Of a DNA stretch of 64,000 bases, positions 47,514 through 56,027 are shown piece after piece. Origin of the DNA: Acidovorax sp. NCPPB 4044 (GTDB lineage Bacteria; Pseudomonadota; Gammaproteobacteria; Burkholderiales; Burkholderiaceae_C). The position numbers and the translations under genes were made by a program. Numbering within the stretch: position 1 is the stretch's first letter; each line of letters starts with the position of its first letter. Location of the stretch: contig NZ_JAMCOS010000001.1 of assembly GCF_028069655.1 (NCBI RefSeq), positions 1,766,001-1,830,000 on the forward strand. Reading direction: 5' to 3'. The notes under the pieces are model-generated. The model saw nothing but the letters and a program-made list of their open reading frames with translations, had not been told where the DNA came from and ran no database searches.

Positions 47514-49604
47514 TCAGTGGTGGTGGCCCTTGCTCGCGCCGCCCGCGCCATCGGGCAGGGCCACGCGCACGAGCTGCATCATTCCCTGGTCCTCGTGGTC
47601 GAGGATGTGGCAATGCAGCACGTAGTCGCCGATGTAGCGCTGGTAGCGCGTGCGCACGATGAGCGTGTACTTGCCGTCCAGGTTCTTGTCGTTCTTGCTG
47701 TTCTTCACCCAGAGCGTGTCTTTCCAGACGCCCTTGAGCCCGGGGTACTGCGGGTCGGCCGTGTCGGTCGAGGGGTCGATGTCGGTGGCCCCGGGCAACG
47801 ACACGTCCTTGCCGTTCGGGTCCAGGATCCGGACCACCTGGAACGGATTGACGTGGATGTGGAACGGGTGGCTCACGAAGTCCGACTGCAGCGTCCATTC
47901 ATCGACACCGCCCAGGGTCAGCACGCGGTCGATGCGCCCGGGCTCGAACGGCCGGCCGTTCACCTGGAACTGGATCGGCTGCTGGCTCAGGTCGATGTTG
48001 AAGGCCAGCACCTGGGTGCCCGTGACCTCGCCGTCCTCGACGGTGGGGTGCGGCACGAAGCGGGTCAGCTTGAGGCCGTTGCGCAGGTCGGCGGCCACTT
48101 GCGACCGCACGTCCGCAGGCAGGTTGGTGGCCGCTGCGGCCGCCAGTTCCTGGGCGAGGTAGGCGGAGATGTCCTGCGGCACGGGGCCTCCAGGCGCGAC
48201 GCCCTTCACCGTGGCGAGCAGCTGGCGCGACGGAGCACGCTGGCTTACGGTGGCGGACGCCGGTGCCGCGGCGTTGATCACGCAGTAGTCGCCCGCCTCC
48301 GGGAAGACCATGAGCGTGTCCCAGCGGTAGCCGGGCTGGTAGACGGTCTGCTTCGACGGCATGGCCGCCGCGGTCGTCAGGCCGTCCGCGGCGACGAGAT
48401 GCTGGGGCAGCGGCGCACCCGTGCAGTTCTGTGCGATGTAGGCGTCCTGGTCTGCAGGCTTGAGCCCTTCGGCGGTCGGCGCGCCGGCGCGCATCTTGCG
48501 AAACTGCAGGTTGATGGTGTCGCGCACGCCGCCGTGGATCGCACGCCACCGCTCGATCTGGCCCGCCCGCGCATTCCGGAAGACGGGCAGCACTTCGCCG
48601 TTGATGCTGGTGTAGCGCCCCGACTTTTCCCAGGTGAGGGGGCCGAACTGGTCTACGTCGTTCGGGCTGACCGCCGCGTAGTGCTCGATGCCGCCCACGT
48701 CGCCCGGGTCGCACCGGTAGGTGCCGTCCGGATTGCGCTTGATGTTGTTGTTCTTGTCGCGGCAGGCGTACTGGATCTGCTGGAAGACCAGCACCCGTTC
48801 CTGGAACGACTGCCGTGGCGTCGAGCGCAGCAGCGTGTCCAGGTCGCCGTTCCTGTCGGGGGTGGGGGGGCGGTTGCCGCGGATGACGAGCGCGCCCGCC
48901 ATGCCGCTGGCCACCTGCAGTGCCGTCGATCCGTGCCGGTGGGTGTGGTACCAGTAGGTGCCCGAGGGATGGTCGGACGGGATGTTGTACTCGTACTCGA
49001 AGCTCACGCCCGGGTTGATCGAGATGAGCACGTTGTCGCCGTTGCCCGCCGGGTTCACCCACAGCCCGTGGGTGTGCAGGTTGGTGCCGTTGAAGCAGTG
49101 TGGCGTGTTGACGCCCGCGGGCGCCTGGATGCAGCCGGGGTCGGGGGGCAGCTGGTTGTTGAGCCGCATGCGGATGGTGTCCCCGGGCCGCACTTCCAGC
49201 ATGGGGGAGACGAACGGCGTCTTGGGGTTCACGCGCGAGCCCTGGTAGCTGCGCAGCCGGACCTTGTCGTTGCGCTGCGTGGCCGGGTTCCAGAGCGTGC
49301 CATCGGTGTAGACGACGTTCAGGTCGAGCGATGCCTCGTGCGAGGGCGACAGCGTGGCCGGGCCCAGGACGTTGGAGAACTGCCTGAGGCGCAACGTCTG
49401 GGCGCCGGGGCCGCCGGCCGCCTCCTGCAGCAGCACGGGCGGCGGGGCCTTGCGCCGGAGTTCCAGCAGCGGGGGGTTGTCGACTTCCCTGGGGTTGTCC
49501 GCCTGGGCTCGCGCAGGCGGTGCGGTGGTGCCGGCGAAGACGGCGGCGATGGCGACGGCGAGCGACGGCAGCGCCGCCCAGGTGCTGCGGAGCACGGGTT
49601 CCAT
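47514..49604 (-). CDS. Exported multicopper oxidase
   Basis: 696 residues with signal peptide (1-33, ending PARAQ). Copper motifs are in the expected places: NLHTHGLWVN and WYHTHRHG in the first cupredoxin domain, HPFHIHVNPFQV and HCHILDHEDQGMM near the end, giving one type 1 and a trinuclear site. The long middle region carries the substrate pocket. Related enzymes oxidise Cu(I), Mn(II) or phenols, or act in spore-coat-like bilirubin oxidase roles. The C-terminus is HHH. Confidence 0.93.
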   Translation of the reverse strand: MEPVLRSTWAALPSLAVAIAAVFAGTTAPPARAQADNPREVDNPPLLELRRKAPPPVLLQEAAGGPGAQTLRLRQFSNVLGPATLSPSHEASLDLNVVYTDGTLWNPATQRNDKVRLRSYQGSRVNPKTPFVSPMLEVRPGDTIRMRLNNQLPPDPGCIQAPAGVNTPHCFNGTNLHTHGLWVNPAGNGDNVLISINPGVSFEYEYNIPSDHPSGTYWYHTHRHGSTALQVASGMAGALVIRGNRPPTPDRNGDLDTLLRSTPRQSFQERVLVFQQIQYACRDKNNNIKRNPDGTYRCDPGDVGGIEHYAAVSPNDVDQFGPLTWEKSGRYTSINGEVLPVFRNARAGQIERWRAIHGGVRDTINLQFRKMRAGAPTAEGLKPADQDAYIAQNCTGAPLPQHLVAADGLTTAAAMPSKQTVYQPGYRWDTLMVFPEAGDYCVINAAAPASATVSQRAPSRQLLATVKGVAPGGPVPQDISAYLAQELAAAAATNLPADVRSQVAADLRNGLKLTRFVPHPTVEDGEVTGTQVLAFNIDLSQQPIQFQVNGRPFEPGRIDRVLTLGGVDEWTLQSDFVSHPFHIHVNPFQVVRILDPNGKDVSLPGATDIDPSTDTADPQYPGLKGVWKDTLWVKNSKNDKNLDGKYTLIVRTRYQRYIGDYVLHCHILDHEDQGMMQLVRVALPDGAGGASKGHHH

Positions 49605-49710
49605 GGATTTCCTCCCTCGATGTATGCGGTGTCTTGCGCCGGGCCTTCTGGGGGCCCTGTCGCGCGGCGTGAGTATGGATGAGCCGTGCCCATCCGGTCA
49701 ACGGTCGTGG

Positions 49711-50283
49711 TCAGCGTTCGCGCGGCACCCGGCCCATCAGGTAGAACTCGGGGTTGGGTTGCATGCCCGCGAAACTCGCCATGCGGTTGGAGAGGCCGAA
49801 GAACGCCGTGATGGCCGCGATGTCCCAGATGTCCTCGTCGTCGAAGCCGTGCGCGTGCAGCGCGGTGAAGTCGGCGTCGTCGATCTCGTGCGAGCGCTGG
49901 CAGACCTTCATCGCGAAGTCCAGCATGGCGCGCTGGCGCGGGCTGATGTCGGCCTTGCGGTGGTTCACGGCCACCTGGTCGGCCACGAAGGGCTTCTTCT
50001 CGTAGATGCGCAGGATCGCGCCGTGCGCCACCACGCAGTAGAGGCACTGGTTGGCCGCGCTGGTGGCGGTCACGATCATCTCGCGCTCGCCCTTGGTGAG
50101 GGAGCCTTCCTCCTTGAGCATGAGCGCGTCGTGGTAGGCGAAGAAGGCGCGCCATTCGGCAGGGCGGCGCGCGAAGGCGACGAAGACATTGGGCACGAAG
50201 CCGGCCTTTTCCTGCACTTCGCGGATGCGGGCCTGGATGTCTTCGGGCAGCGTGTGGATTTCGGGGAGGGGGTAGCGGCTCAC
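49711..50283 (-). CDS. Peroxidase-related enzyme (AhpD/carboxymuconolactone decarboxylase fold)
   Basis: 190 residues. The redox centre CLYCVVAHG (CxxC...H) near residue 91 marks the AhpD/CMD family of alkylhydroperoxidase-like proteins. GTG at 50283 has GGAG eight bases upstream. A conserved EVQEKAGFVPNVF opening fits the uncharacterised peroxidase-related subgroup. It lies between the multicopper oxidase and the IclR gene, on the same strand as both. Confidence 0.88.
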   Translation of the reverse strand: MSRYPLPEIHTLPEDIQARIREVQEKAGFVPNVFVAFARRPAEWRAFFAYHDALMLKEEGSLTKGEREMIVTATSAANQCLYCVVAHGAILRIYEKKPFVADQVAVNHRKADISPRQRAMLDFAMKVCQRSHEIDDADFTALHAHGFDDEDIWDIAAITAFFGLSNRMASFAGMQPNPEFYLMGRVPRER

Positions 50284-50333
50284 GGGCGTTGTCTCCTTTC
50301 GTCGTTGGAATGGGCGGTGCCGGAAAAACGGTA

Positions 50334-51164
50334 TCACGGATGCCAGTGGCTCGCGCGCGTGGCCAGCGGCGCCGGCGTGGCGGCGCTGCCCGCGAGGGCA
50401 TACGAGAGCTGGGTGGCTGCCGAGACCACGGTCTGCGCCAGGGACTCGAGCTTGTCCGGCGGCAGCCGCGAGGCGGGCCCCGAAATACACACCGAGCCGA
50501 GCAGCCGCCAGTGCAGCCCGAACACGGGGGCGGACACGGTGGCCACGCCCTGTTCGCGCTCGCCGATGGACCAGTGGTAGCCGCGCTGGCGGATCTGCTC
50601 GTAGTCCGCGCCGGGCGCGCCCGAGAACGCGAGGATCACGCGGCCCGGGGAGCCTTTGTCCAGCGGCAGCCCTTCGCCCATCCGCGCATGGTGGCGCAGC
50701 GCCTGCGGGCCCTCCACGCGCACGAGGCAGGTGCGGACGTCCCCTTCGCGCACATAGAAGGCCGCGCTCTCGCCGCTGGCCTGGGTGAGCGCGCGCAGGG
50801 CGGGCTCCAGCACGTTCTGCACGTCGAAGCCTGCCTGGTAGCGCGCACCCAGCCAGCCTGCCGCGGGGCCCAGCCGCCAGTCGCCGTCCTCCCGCTGCAC
50901 CAGGTAGCCGGACTGCGCCAGCGTGCGCGCCAGCCGCAGCACGGTGGTCTTGTGCAGCGCGCAGCGGCGGCTCAGCTCGGCCAGCGACAGGTGCGATTCG
51001 CCCAGCGCGAAGGCGGCCAGCACCTGCAGGGCCCGCGTGACGGCGGTCACGCCACCATCGCGCCCTGCAACCGGCGGGTCGGGCGGCCGCGCCGGTGGCG
51101 GCGCGGATCGGCCGGTGGCGTCCACCGTGGAGGGCGGGGCTGGCGGAGGGCGGCGGTTGCTCAT
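50334..51164 (-). CDS. IclR family transcriptional regulator
   Basis: 276 residues. After a proline-rich leader (about 1-40), the winged helix (VTRALQVLAAFALGESHLSLAELSRRCALHKTTVLRLARTL) and the IclR effector domain follow (SGESAAFYVREGDVRTCLVRVEG, GSPGRVILAFSG). Divergent from a Bug-amidohydrolase gene cluster that it very likely controls; two direct repeats lie in the shared gap. Confidence 0.92.
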   Translation of the reverse strand: MSNRRPPPAPPSTVDATGRSAPPPARPPDPPVAGRDGGVTAVTRALQVLAAFALGESHLSLAELSRRCALHKTTVLRLARTLAQSGYLVQREDGDWRLGPAAGWLGARYQAGFDVQNVLEPALRALTQASGESAAFYVREGDVRTCLVRVEGPQALRHHARMGEGLPLDKGSPGRVILAFSGAPGADYEQIRQRGYHWSIGEREQGVATVSAPVFGLHWRLLGSVCISGPASRLPPDKLESLAQTVVSAATQLSYALAGSAATPAPLATRASHWHP

Positions 51165-51184
51165 GGTGGTATGCGTTGTGTTGT

Positions 51185-51212
51185 GCGAAACGGCATTGTA
51201 TGGAGCGAAACG
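51185..51212. promoter_or_regulatory. GCGAAACG direct repeats in the IclR/Bug divergent gap
   Basis: GCGAAACG at 51185-51192 and 51205-51212, 20 bp apart (two helical turns). Candidate IclR-family binding sites; the second overlaps an AAACGTTT palindrome. Confidence 0.45.
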
Positions 51213-51282
51213 TTTTTCTACAGTGCGTTCCAGGCCGGGCTGCACGCCACGGCGGCAAGAACACAACGACGGAGACAACGAC

Positions 51283-52287
51283 ATGCCTTTCCTGACGCAC
51301 ACGCGTTCCGCCCTTCCGCGCCTCGGCGCGCTGCTGATCGGCTGCGTGGCCGCAGCCACTTTTGCCACCGGCGCCGCCGCGCAGGCCGCATGGCCGGCCA
51401 AGCCGATCCGGCTCATCGTGCCCTTCCCGCCGGGCGGCGGCACCGACATGATCGCCCGCACCGTGGCGCAGAAACTGGCCGACCAGAACCGCTGGAACGT
51501 GGTGGTGGACAACCGCCCCGGCGCTGGCGGCAACCTGGGCGTGGACGCGGCCGCGAAGTCGGCGCCCGACGGCTATACCCTCGTGATGGGCCAGACGAGC
51601 AACCTCGCGATCAATCCTTCGCTCTATGCCAAGCTTCCGTACGACCCGCTGAAGGACCTCGTGCCCGTGGCGCTGGTGTCCTCTGCGCCGATCGTGATGG
51701 CCGCGCCCGCCAATTCGCCCTACAAGACCTTCGCCGACGTGGTGGCCGCCGCCAAGGCCAGGCCCGACGGCATTACGCTGGGCTATTCGGGCAACGGCAC
51801 GGTGGCCCACCTGGCGGGCGAGCTGGCCGAGAACGCCGCCGGCATCAAGCTGCGCCACGTGCCCTACAAGGGCGCATCGCAGGCCATGACCGACCTGGTG
51901 GGCGGTCAGATCGATCTCTACATGTCGGCCGTGCCGACGCTGCTCGGCCAGGTGCGCAACGGCAAGCTGCGCGCGGTCATGATCACCTCGCTCAAGCGCT
52001 CCGACCAACTGCCGCAGACGCCCACGCTGGCCGAGTCCGGCTACAAGGATTTCGAGGCCGCTTCGTGGTTCGGCGTGCTGGCCCCTGCGGGCACGCCGGC
52101 ACCCATCGTGCAACAGCTCAACAAGGCCATCAACCAGGCGCTGGCCCAGCCCGATGTGGCCGAGAAGCTGCGCTCCGAGGGCGGCGACGTGCTGGGCGGC
52201 ACGCCCGAGAAGTTCGGCGCGCTGCTCAAGGCCGAAGTGCCCCGCTGGGCCAGGATCGTCAAGGACTCCGGCGCCAGCCTGGACTGA
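51283..52287 (+). CDS. Tripartite tricarboxylate transporter substrate-binding protein (Bug family)
   Basis: 334 residues with a signal peptide (about 1-34, ending GAAAQAAW) and the Bug loops RLIVPFPPGGGTDMIART, VDNRPGAGGNLG and HVPYKGASQAMTD. First gene of the IclR-controlled cluster. ATG at 51283 follows GGAG at 51271-51274. Ligand presumably the cluster's substrate. Confidence 0.92.
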   Translation: MPFLTHTRSALPRLGALLIGCVAAATFATGAAAQAAWPAKPIRLIVPFPPGGGTDMIARTVAQKLADQNRWNVVVDNRPGAGGNLGVDAAAKSAPDGYTLVMGQTSNLAINPSLYAKLPYDPLKDLVPVALVSSAPIVMAAPANSPYKTFADVVAAAKARPDGITLGYSGNGTVAHLAGELAENAAGIKLRHVPYKGASQAMTDLVGGQIDLYMSAVPTLLGQVRNGKLRAVMITSLKRSDQLPQTPTLAESGYKDFEAASWFGVLAPAGTPAPIVQQLNKAINQALAQPDVAEKLRSEGGDVLGGTPEKFGALLKAEVPRWARIVKDSGASLD

Positions 52288-52324
52288 CGGCAGCCCCCCC
52301 GCCATCCCTCGCTGCTCTCCGACG

Positions 52325-53239
52325 ATGTCCGCTCTGCCACGCGACAGCTCCGCCGTGCCCGTGCGCTTTTCCGCCGGCACCGCCGCGCCGCGCACGCCGC
52401 TGCCGGCAGGGGCCTGCGACTGCCATGCGCACGTCTATGACGGCCGCTTCCCGGCCGCGCCGGGCGCCCGGCTGCGGCCGCCCGACGCCTCGGCGCAGGA
52501 TCTGCGCGCGCTGCAGCGGCGCATCGGCACCGCGCGCACGGTGTTGGTCACGCCGTCCACCTACGGCACCGACAACCGCTGCATGCTCGAAGGGCTGGCC
52601 GCGCTCGGCGCAGCGGCGCGCGGCGTGGCCGTGATCGACGGCAGCGAGGGCGACGCCGAACTGCAGCGCCTGCACGCGGCCGGTGTGCGCGGCGTGCGGC
52701 TGAACCTCTCGCTCGGCGTCTCGGGCACGGCGCAGTCGCTGGCCCCGCTGGCCGAGCGCATCGCGCCGCTCGGCTGGCACCTGCAGTTGCTGATGGCGCC
52801 CGACCTGCTGGCCGCGCAGGCCGGCGTGCTGCGCGCGCTGCCGGTGCCGCTGGTGTTCGACCATTTCGGCCGCATCCCGCCCGCGCTCGCGGGGCGCCAC
52901 CCAGCCCACGCCGTGTTGCTCGGCCTGCTGGAGCGCGGGCAGGCGTGGGTCAAGCTGTCCGGTGGCTACCTCGTGAGCGAGCACCGCTCCGTGGAAGACC
53001 CGGCACTCGACGCGCTGGCCGCCAGTTATCTGCGCTGCGCGCCCGGGCGCGTGCTGTGGGGCAGCGACTGGCCCCACGCCACGGCCACGGCCGGCGAGCA
53101 GCCCCTTCCGGACGACGCACGGCAGGTGGACCGCCTCGCCGACTGGGCGGCTGTCGCGGGCGGTGCCGCAACGCTGCGGCGCGTGCTGGTGGACAACCCG
53201 GCCGCGCTCTACGGCTTCGCGCCGCTTTCCCTTTCCTGA
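52325..53239 (+). CDS. LigI-like amidohydrolase family protein (first paralog)
   Basis: 304 residues of the TIM-barrel amidohydrolase-2 family (COG3618), which hydrolyses lactones such as 2-pyrone-4,6-dicarboxylate, galactarolactone or rhamnonolactone. Visible motifs: CDCHAHVYD near the start, VTPSTYGTDNRC, FDHFGR, WVKLSGGY and GSDWPHAT with the catalytic Asp. ATG at 52325 comes soon after the Bug stop. Paralogous to the gene at 58057; both carry VTPSTYGTDN and WGSDWPH. Confidence 0.88.
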   Translation: MSALPRDSSAVPVRFSAGTAAPRTPLPAGACDCHAHVYDGRFPAAPGARLRPPDASAQDLRALQRRIGTARTVLVTPSTYGTDNRCMLEGLAALGAAARGVAVIDGSEGDAELQRLHAAGVRGVRLNLSLGVSGTAQSLAPLAERIAPLGWHLQLLMAPDLLAAQAGVLRALPVPLVFDHFGRIPPALAGRHPAHAVLLGLLERGQAWVKLSGGYLVSEHRSVEDPALDALAASYLRCAPGRVLWGSDWPHATATAGEQPLPDDARQVDRLADWAAVAGGAATLRRVLVDNPAALYGFAPLSLS

Positions 53240-53264
53240 ACCCTCTTCACCGAGAGACGAGACC

Positions 53265-54284
53265 ATGGCTGCACCTGCCGCTTCCCCTTCTGCTTCCGGG
53301 CTCTCCCGCCGCGGGCTGATTGCCGCTGCCGGCGCCGCGCTGCTGGGCGCGGCGCCCACCGCTCCGGCGATGGCCCAGGGCGAGTGGCCCGCCGGCAAGG
53401 TCATCACCTGGGTGGTGCCGTACCCGCCGGGCGGCAGCACCGACGTGCTGGGCCGCAACATCGCGCAGCGCGTGGGCGCGGCCCTGGGCACCACGGTGAT
53501 CGTGGACAACAAGGCCGGCGCCACGGGCACCATCGGCGCGGCCTTCGTGGCCAAGGCCGCGCCGGACGGCACCACGCTGCTGGGCACGTCCATCGGCCCG
53601 CAGGCGATCGCGCCGCACCTCATGGGCAAGCTGCCGTACGACCCCATCGCGGGCTTCGAGCCGGTGGCGATCCTCGGCACGATCCCGCACATCCTGGTCG
53701 TGGGCGCGAACCAGCCTTTCAGGGCGGTGGCCGACCTGCTGGCCGCGGCCAAGGCCGACCCGGGCAAGCTGGCTTTCGCCTCGGGCGGCAACGGCACGAT
53801 CCTGCAGATGCAGGGCGCGCTGCTGCAGCAGAAGACCGGCGCCCGGTTCATCCACATCCCCTACAAGGGCGACACCCCGGCGCTGCAGGACACGCTGGCC
53901 GAGCAGGTGCAGTTCATGTTCGCGCCCGCCGCCGCCGCGCTGCCGCACGTGCAGTCGGGCAAGCTGCGCGCGCTCGCCGTCACCTCCGCGCAGCGCCTGA
54001 ACGCGCTGCCCGCGGTGCCCACGATGGCCGAGGCGGGCGTGGCCGATTTCGTGGTCGAGCAGTGGCAGGCGGTCTTCGCGCCCGCCAGGACGCCGGCGCC
54101 CGTCGTGCAGCGCCTGAACCAGGAGATCAACCAGGCACTGAAGGACCCGGCCGTGGCCGCGCTGGCCGGCAAGCTCGGCATCACGCTGGTCGGCGGCACA
54201 CCGCGGCAACTGGGCGACCTGCAGAAGGCCGATTCCGCCCAGTGGGCCCGGGTGATCCAGGCCGGAAACATCAAGGCCGACTGA
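53265..54284 (+). CDS. Tripartite tricarboxylate transporter substrate-binding protein (Bug family)
   Basis: 339 residues with a twin-Arg-like leader (SRRGLIAAAGAALLG, cleavage near MAQ), then VTWVVPYPPGGSTDVLGR, VDNKAGATGTIG and HIPYKGDTPALQD. The RR pair with a long hydrophobic run suggests possible Tat export. Second Bug protein in the cluster, 25 bp after the amidohydrolase stop. Confidence 0.92.
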   Translation: MAAPAASPSASGLSRRGLIAAAGAALLGAAPTAPAMAQGEWPAGKVITWVVPYPPGGSTDVLGRNIAQRVGAALGTTVIVDNKAGATGTIGAAFVAKAAPDGTTLLGTSIGPQAIAPHLMGKLPYDPIAGFEPVAILGTIPHILVVGANQPFRAVADLLAAAKADPGKLAFASGGNGTILQMQGALLQQKTGARFIHIPYKGDTPALQDTLAEQVQFMFAPAAAALPHVQSGKLRALAVTSAQRLNALPAVPTMAEAGVADFVVEQWQAVFAPARTPAPVVQRLNQEINQALKDPAVAALAGKLGITLVGGTPRQLGDLQKADSAQWARVIQAGNIKAD

Positions 54285-54353
54285 CGGCCCCGCCAATCCC
54301 TCCTGCCGGCACCGCAGGGATTCCCTTTTCCACCCGCAACGCAACGCACCACC

Positions 54354-55040
54354 ATGAACGCACTTCCCGAAATCATCCGTGACATCGAGCGCGTGAGCGC
54401 CGACGTCGTCGCCCGGGCCGCTACCTTCCAGGCAGCCATCCTCGCCGACGTGGCCGGCCGCCGCGGCACCCTGCATGGCCGGGTCTCGCCCGTGCACCAG
54501 AGCATGAAGGTGGCGGGCCCGGCCTTCACCGTCGAGGTGCGCCCCGGCGACAACCTCATGGTCCACGCCGCCATCGCGCTCGCCCAGCCCGGCGACGTGC
54601 TGGTGATCGACGGCAAGGGCGACCGGACCGCGGCGCTCATGGGCACGCTGATGCTGAGCGCCTGCAAGAAGCGCGGGCTCGCCGGCGTGATCGTGGACGC
54701 GGCCATCCGCGACAAGCTGGAGATCCTGGAGCTGGACTTCCCGGTGTTCAGCGCCGGCTTCAATCCCGCCGGGCCCACCAAGTACGTGCCCGGCCGCATC
54801 AACCACCCGATCTCGGCCGGTGGCGCCGTGGTGAACCCGGGCGACCTGGTGGTGGGCGATGCCGACGGCGTGGTCGTGATCGAGCGTGCGAAGGCCCCGG
54901 CCATGCTGGCCCTGGCCGACCGGAAGGTGGCCGACGAGGCCGCCCGCATCGAGGCCATCGCCCGCGGCGACACGGCGTCCAAGTGGCTGCCCGCCGCGCT
55001 GCGCGCCGCCGGCATGCTCAAGGAAGGAGAGTCGCTGTGA
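54354..55040 (+). CDS. RraA/HMG-CHA aldolase family protein
   Basis: 228 residues. The aldolase-type active-site motif is present: GVIVDAAIRDKLEI carries the Arg-Asp pair used by class II pyruvate aldolases (HMG/CHA aldolase), and VIDGKGDRTAALMGTLM precedes it. These enzymes cleave 4-hydroxy-4-methyl- or 4-carboxy-4-hydroxy-2-oxoadipate to pyruvate plus oxaloacetate; E. coli RraA itself inhibits RNase E. The pathway setting favours the aldolase reading. Stop overlaps the next start (GTGA). Confidence 0.87.
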   Translation: MNALPEIIRDIERVSADVVARAATFQAAILADVAGRRGTLHGRVSPVHQSMKVAGPAFTVEVRPGDNLMVHAAIALAQPGDVLVIDGKGDRTAALMGTLMLSACKKRGLAGVIVDAAIRDKLEILELDFPVFSAGFNPAGPTKYVPGRINHPISAGGAVVNPGDLVVGDADGVVVIERAKAPAMLALADRKVADEAARIEAIARGDTASKWLPAALRAAGMLKEGESL

Positions 55041-55978
55041 GCGCCCCCGCCATCCTCGTGACCGGCGCCGACCTGGCCCGGCAGGCGCTGGACCTGCTCC
55101 AGGATTTCGAGGTCGTGTATGCCGGCAAGGCACCCACCGAGGCGGACCTCGTGGCGCTGTGCCGCCAGCACGACCCGGTGGCCATCATCGTGCGCTACGG
55201 CAAGGTGGGCGCGGCCACCATGGATGCCGCGCCGTCGCTCAAGGTGATCTCCAAGCACGGCAGCGGCACCGACACCATCGACAAGGCGGCCGCGAAGGCG
55301 CGGGGCATCGAAGTGGTGGCGGCGGTGGGAGCGAATGCCGCCGCCGTGGCCGAGCAGGCGCTGGCGCTGCTGCTGGCCTGCGCCAAGTCGGTAGTGGAAC
55401 TGGACGCGCGCATGCACGCCGGCCACTGGGACAAGGCCACGCACAAGAGCCTGGAGCTGGGCGGGCGCACCGTGGGGCTGGTGGGCCTGGGCGCCATCGG
55501 CCTGCGCTTCGCGAAGATGGCCGATGCGCTCGGCATGCGCGTGATCGGCTTCGATCCTTTTGCGAAGAACCTGCCGGACTCCGTGCAGAGCGTGGACCTG
55601 GCCACGATCTGGCGCGAATCGGATGCGATCTCGCTGCACTGTCCGCTCACCGACGAGAACCGCGGCATGCTGAACGCCGGCACGCTGGCGCAGTGCAGGC
55701 GCGGCGTGATCGTGGTCAACACGGCGCGCGGCGGGCTGATCGACGAAGCCGCGCTGCTGGCGGCGGTGCGCTCGGGCCAGGTGATGGCGGCGGGCCTGGA
55801 CAGTTTCGCGGTCGAGCCCATGGTCGCGGGCCACCCGTTCCAGGGCGAGAAACGCTTCATCCTGAGCCCCCACATCGGCGGCGTGACGGGCGATGCCTAC
55901 GTGAACATGGGCGTGGGCGCCGCGAAGAACCTGCTCGACGTGCTCGGCCGCAGCCGCGCGGCCCTGCCCACGGCATGA
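55037..55978 (+). CDS. D-isomer 2-hydroxyacid dehydrogenase
   Basis: 313 residues. VGLVGLGAIGLRFAKM is the NAD-binding loop; catalytic Arg in NTARGGLIDEAAL, Glu in SFAVEPM and His in PHIGGVTGDAY. It begins with GTG at 55037 overlapping the aldolase stop, with AGGAGA upstream. It probably oxidises or reduces a 2-hydroxy or 2-oxo acid in the same pathway. Confidence 0.9.
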   Translation: MSAPAILVTGADLARQALDLLQDFEVVYAGKAPTEADLVALCRQHDPVAIIVRYGKVGAATMDAAPSLKVISKHGSGTDTIDKAAAKARGIEVVAAVGANAAAVAEQALALLLACAKSVVELDARMHAGHWDKATHKSLELGGRTVGLVGLGAIGLRFAKMADALGMRVIGFDPFAKNLPDSVQSVDLATIWRESDAISLHCPLTDENRGMLNAGTLAQCRRGVIVVNTARGGLIDEAALLAAVRSGQVMAAGLDSFAVEPMVAGHPFQGEKRFILSPHIGGVTGDAYVNMGVGAAKNLLDVLGRSRAALPTA

Positions 55979-56027
55979 GCCAGGCGCCGCGGGCTGCCCG
56001 ATACAAGAAAAAAGGAGACACACAGAA

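Noticed and set aside
54354..55040. RraA-family gene as a regulator of RNase E
   Set aside because: The Arg-Asp aldolase pair and catabolic neighbours favour HMG/CHA-type aldolase.
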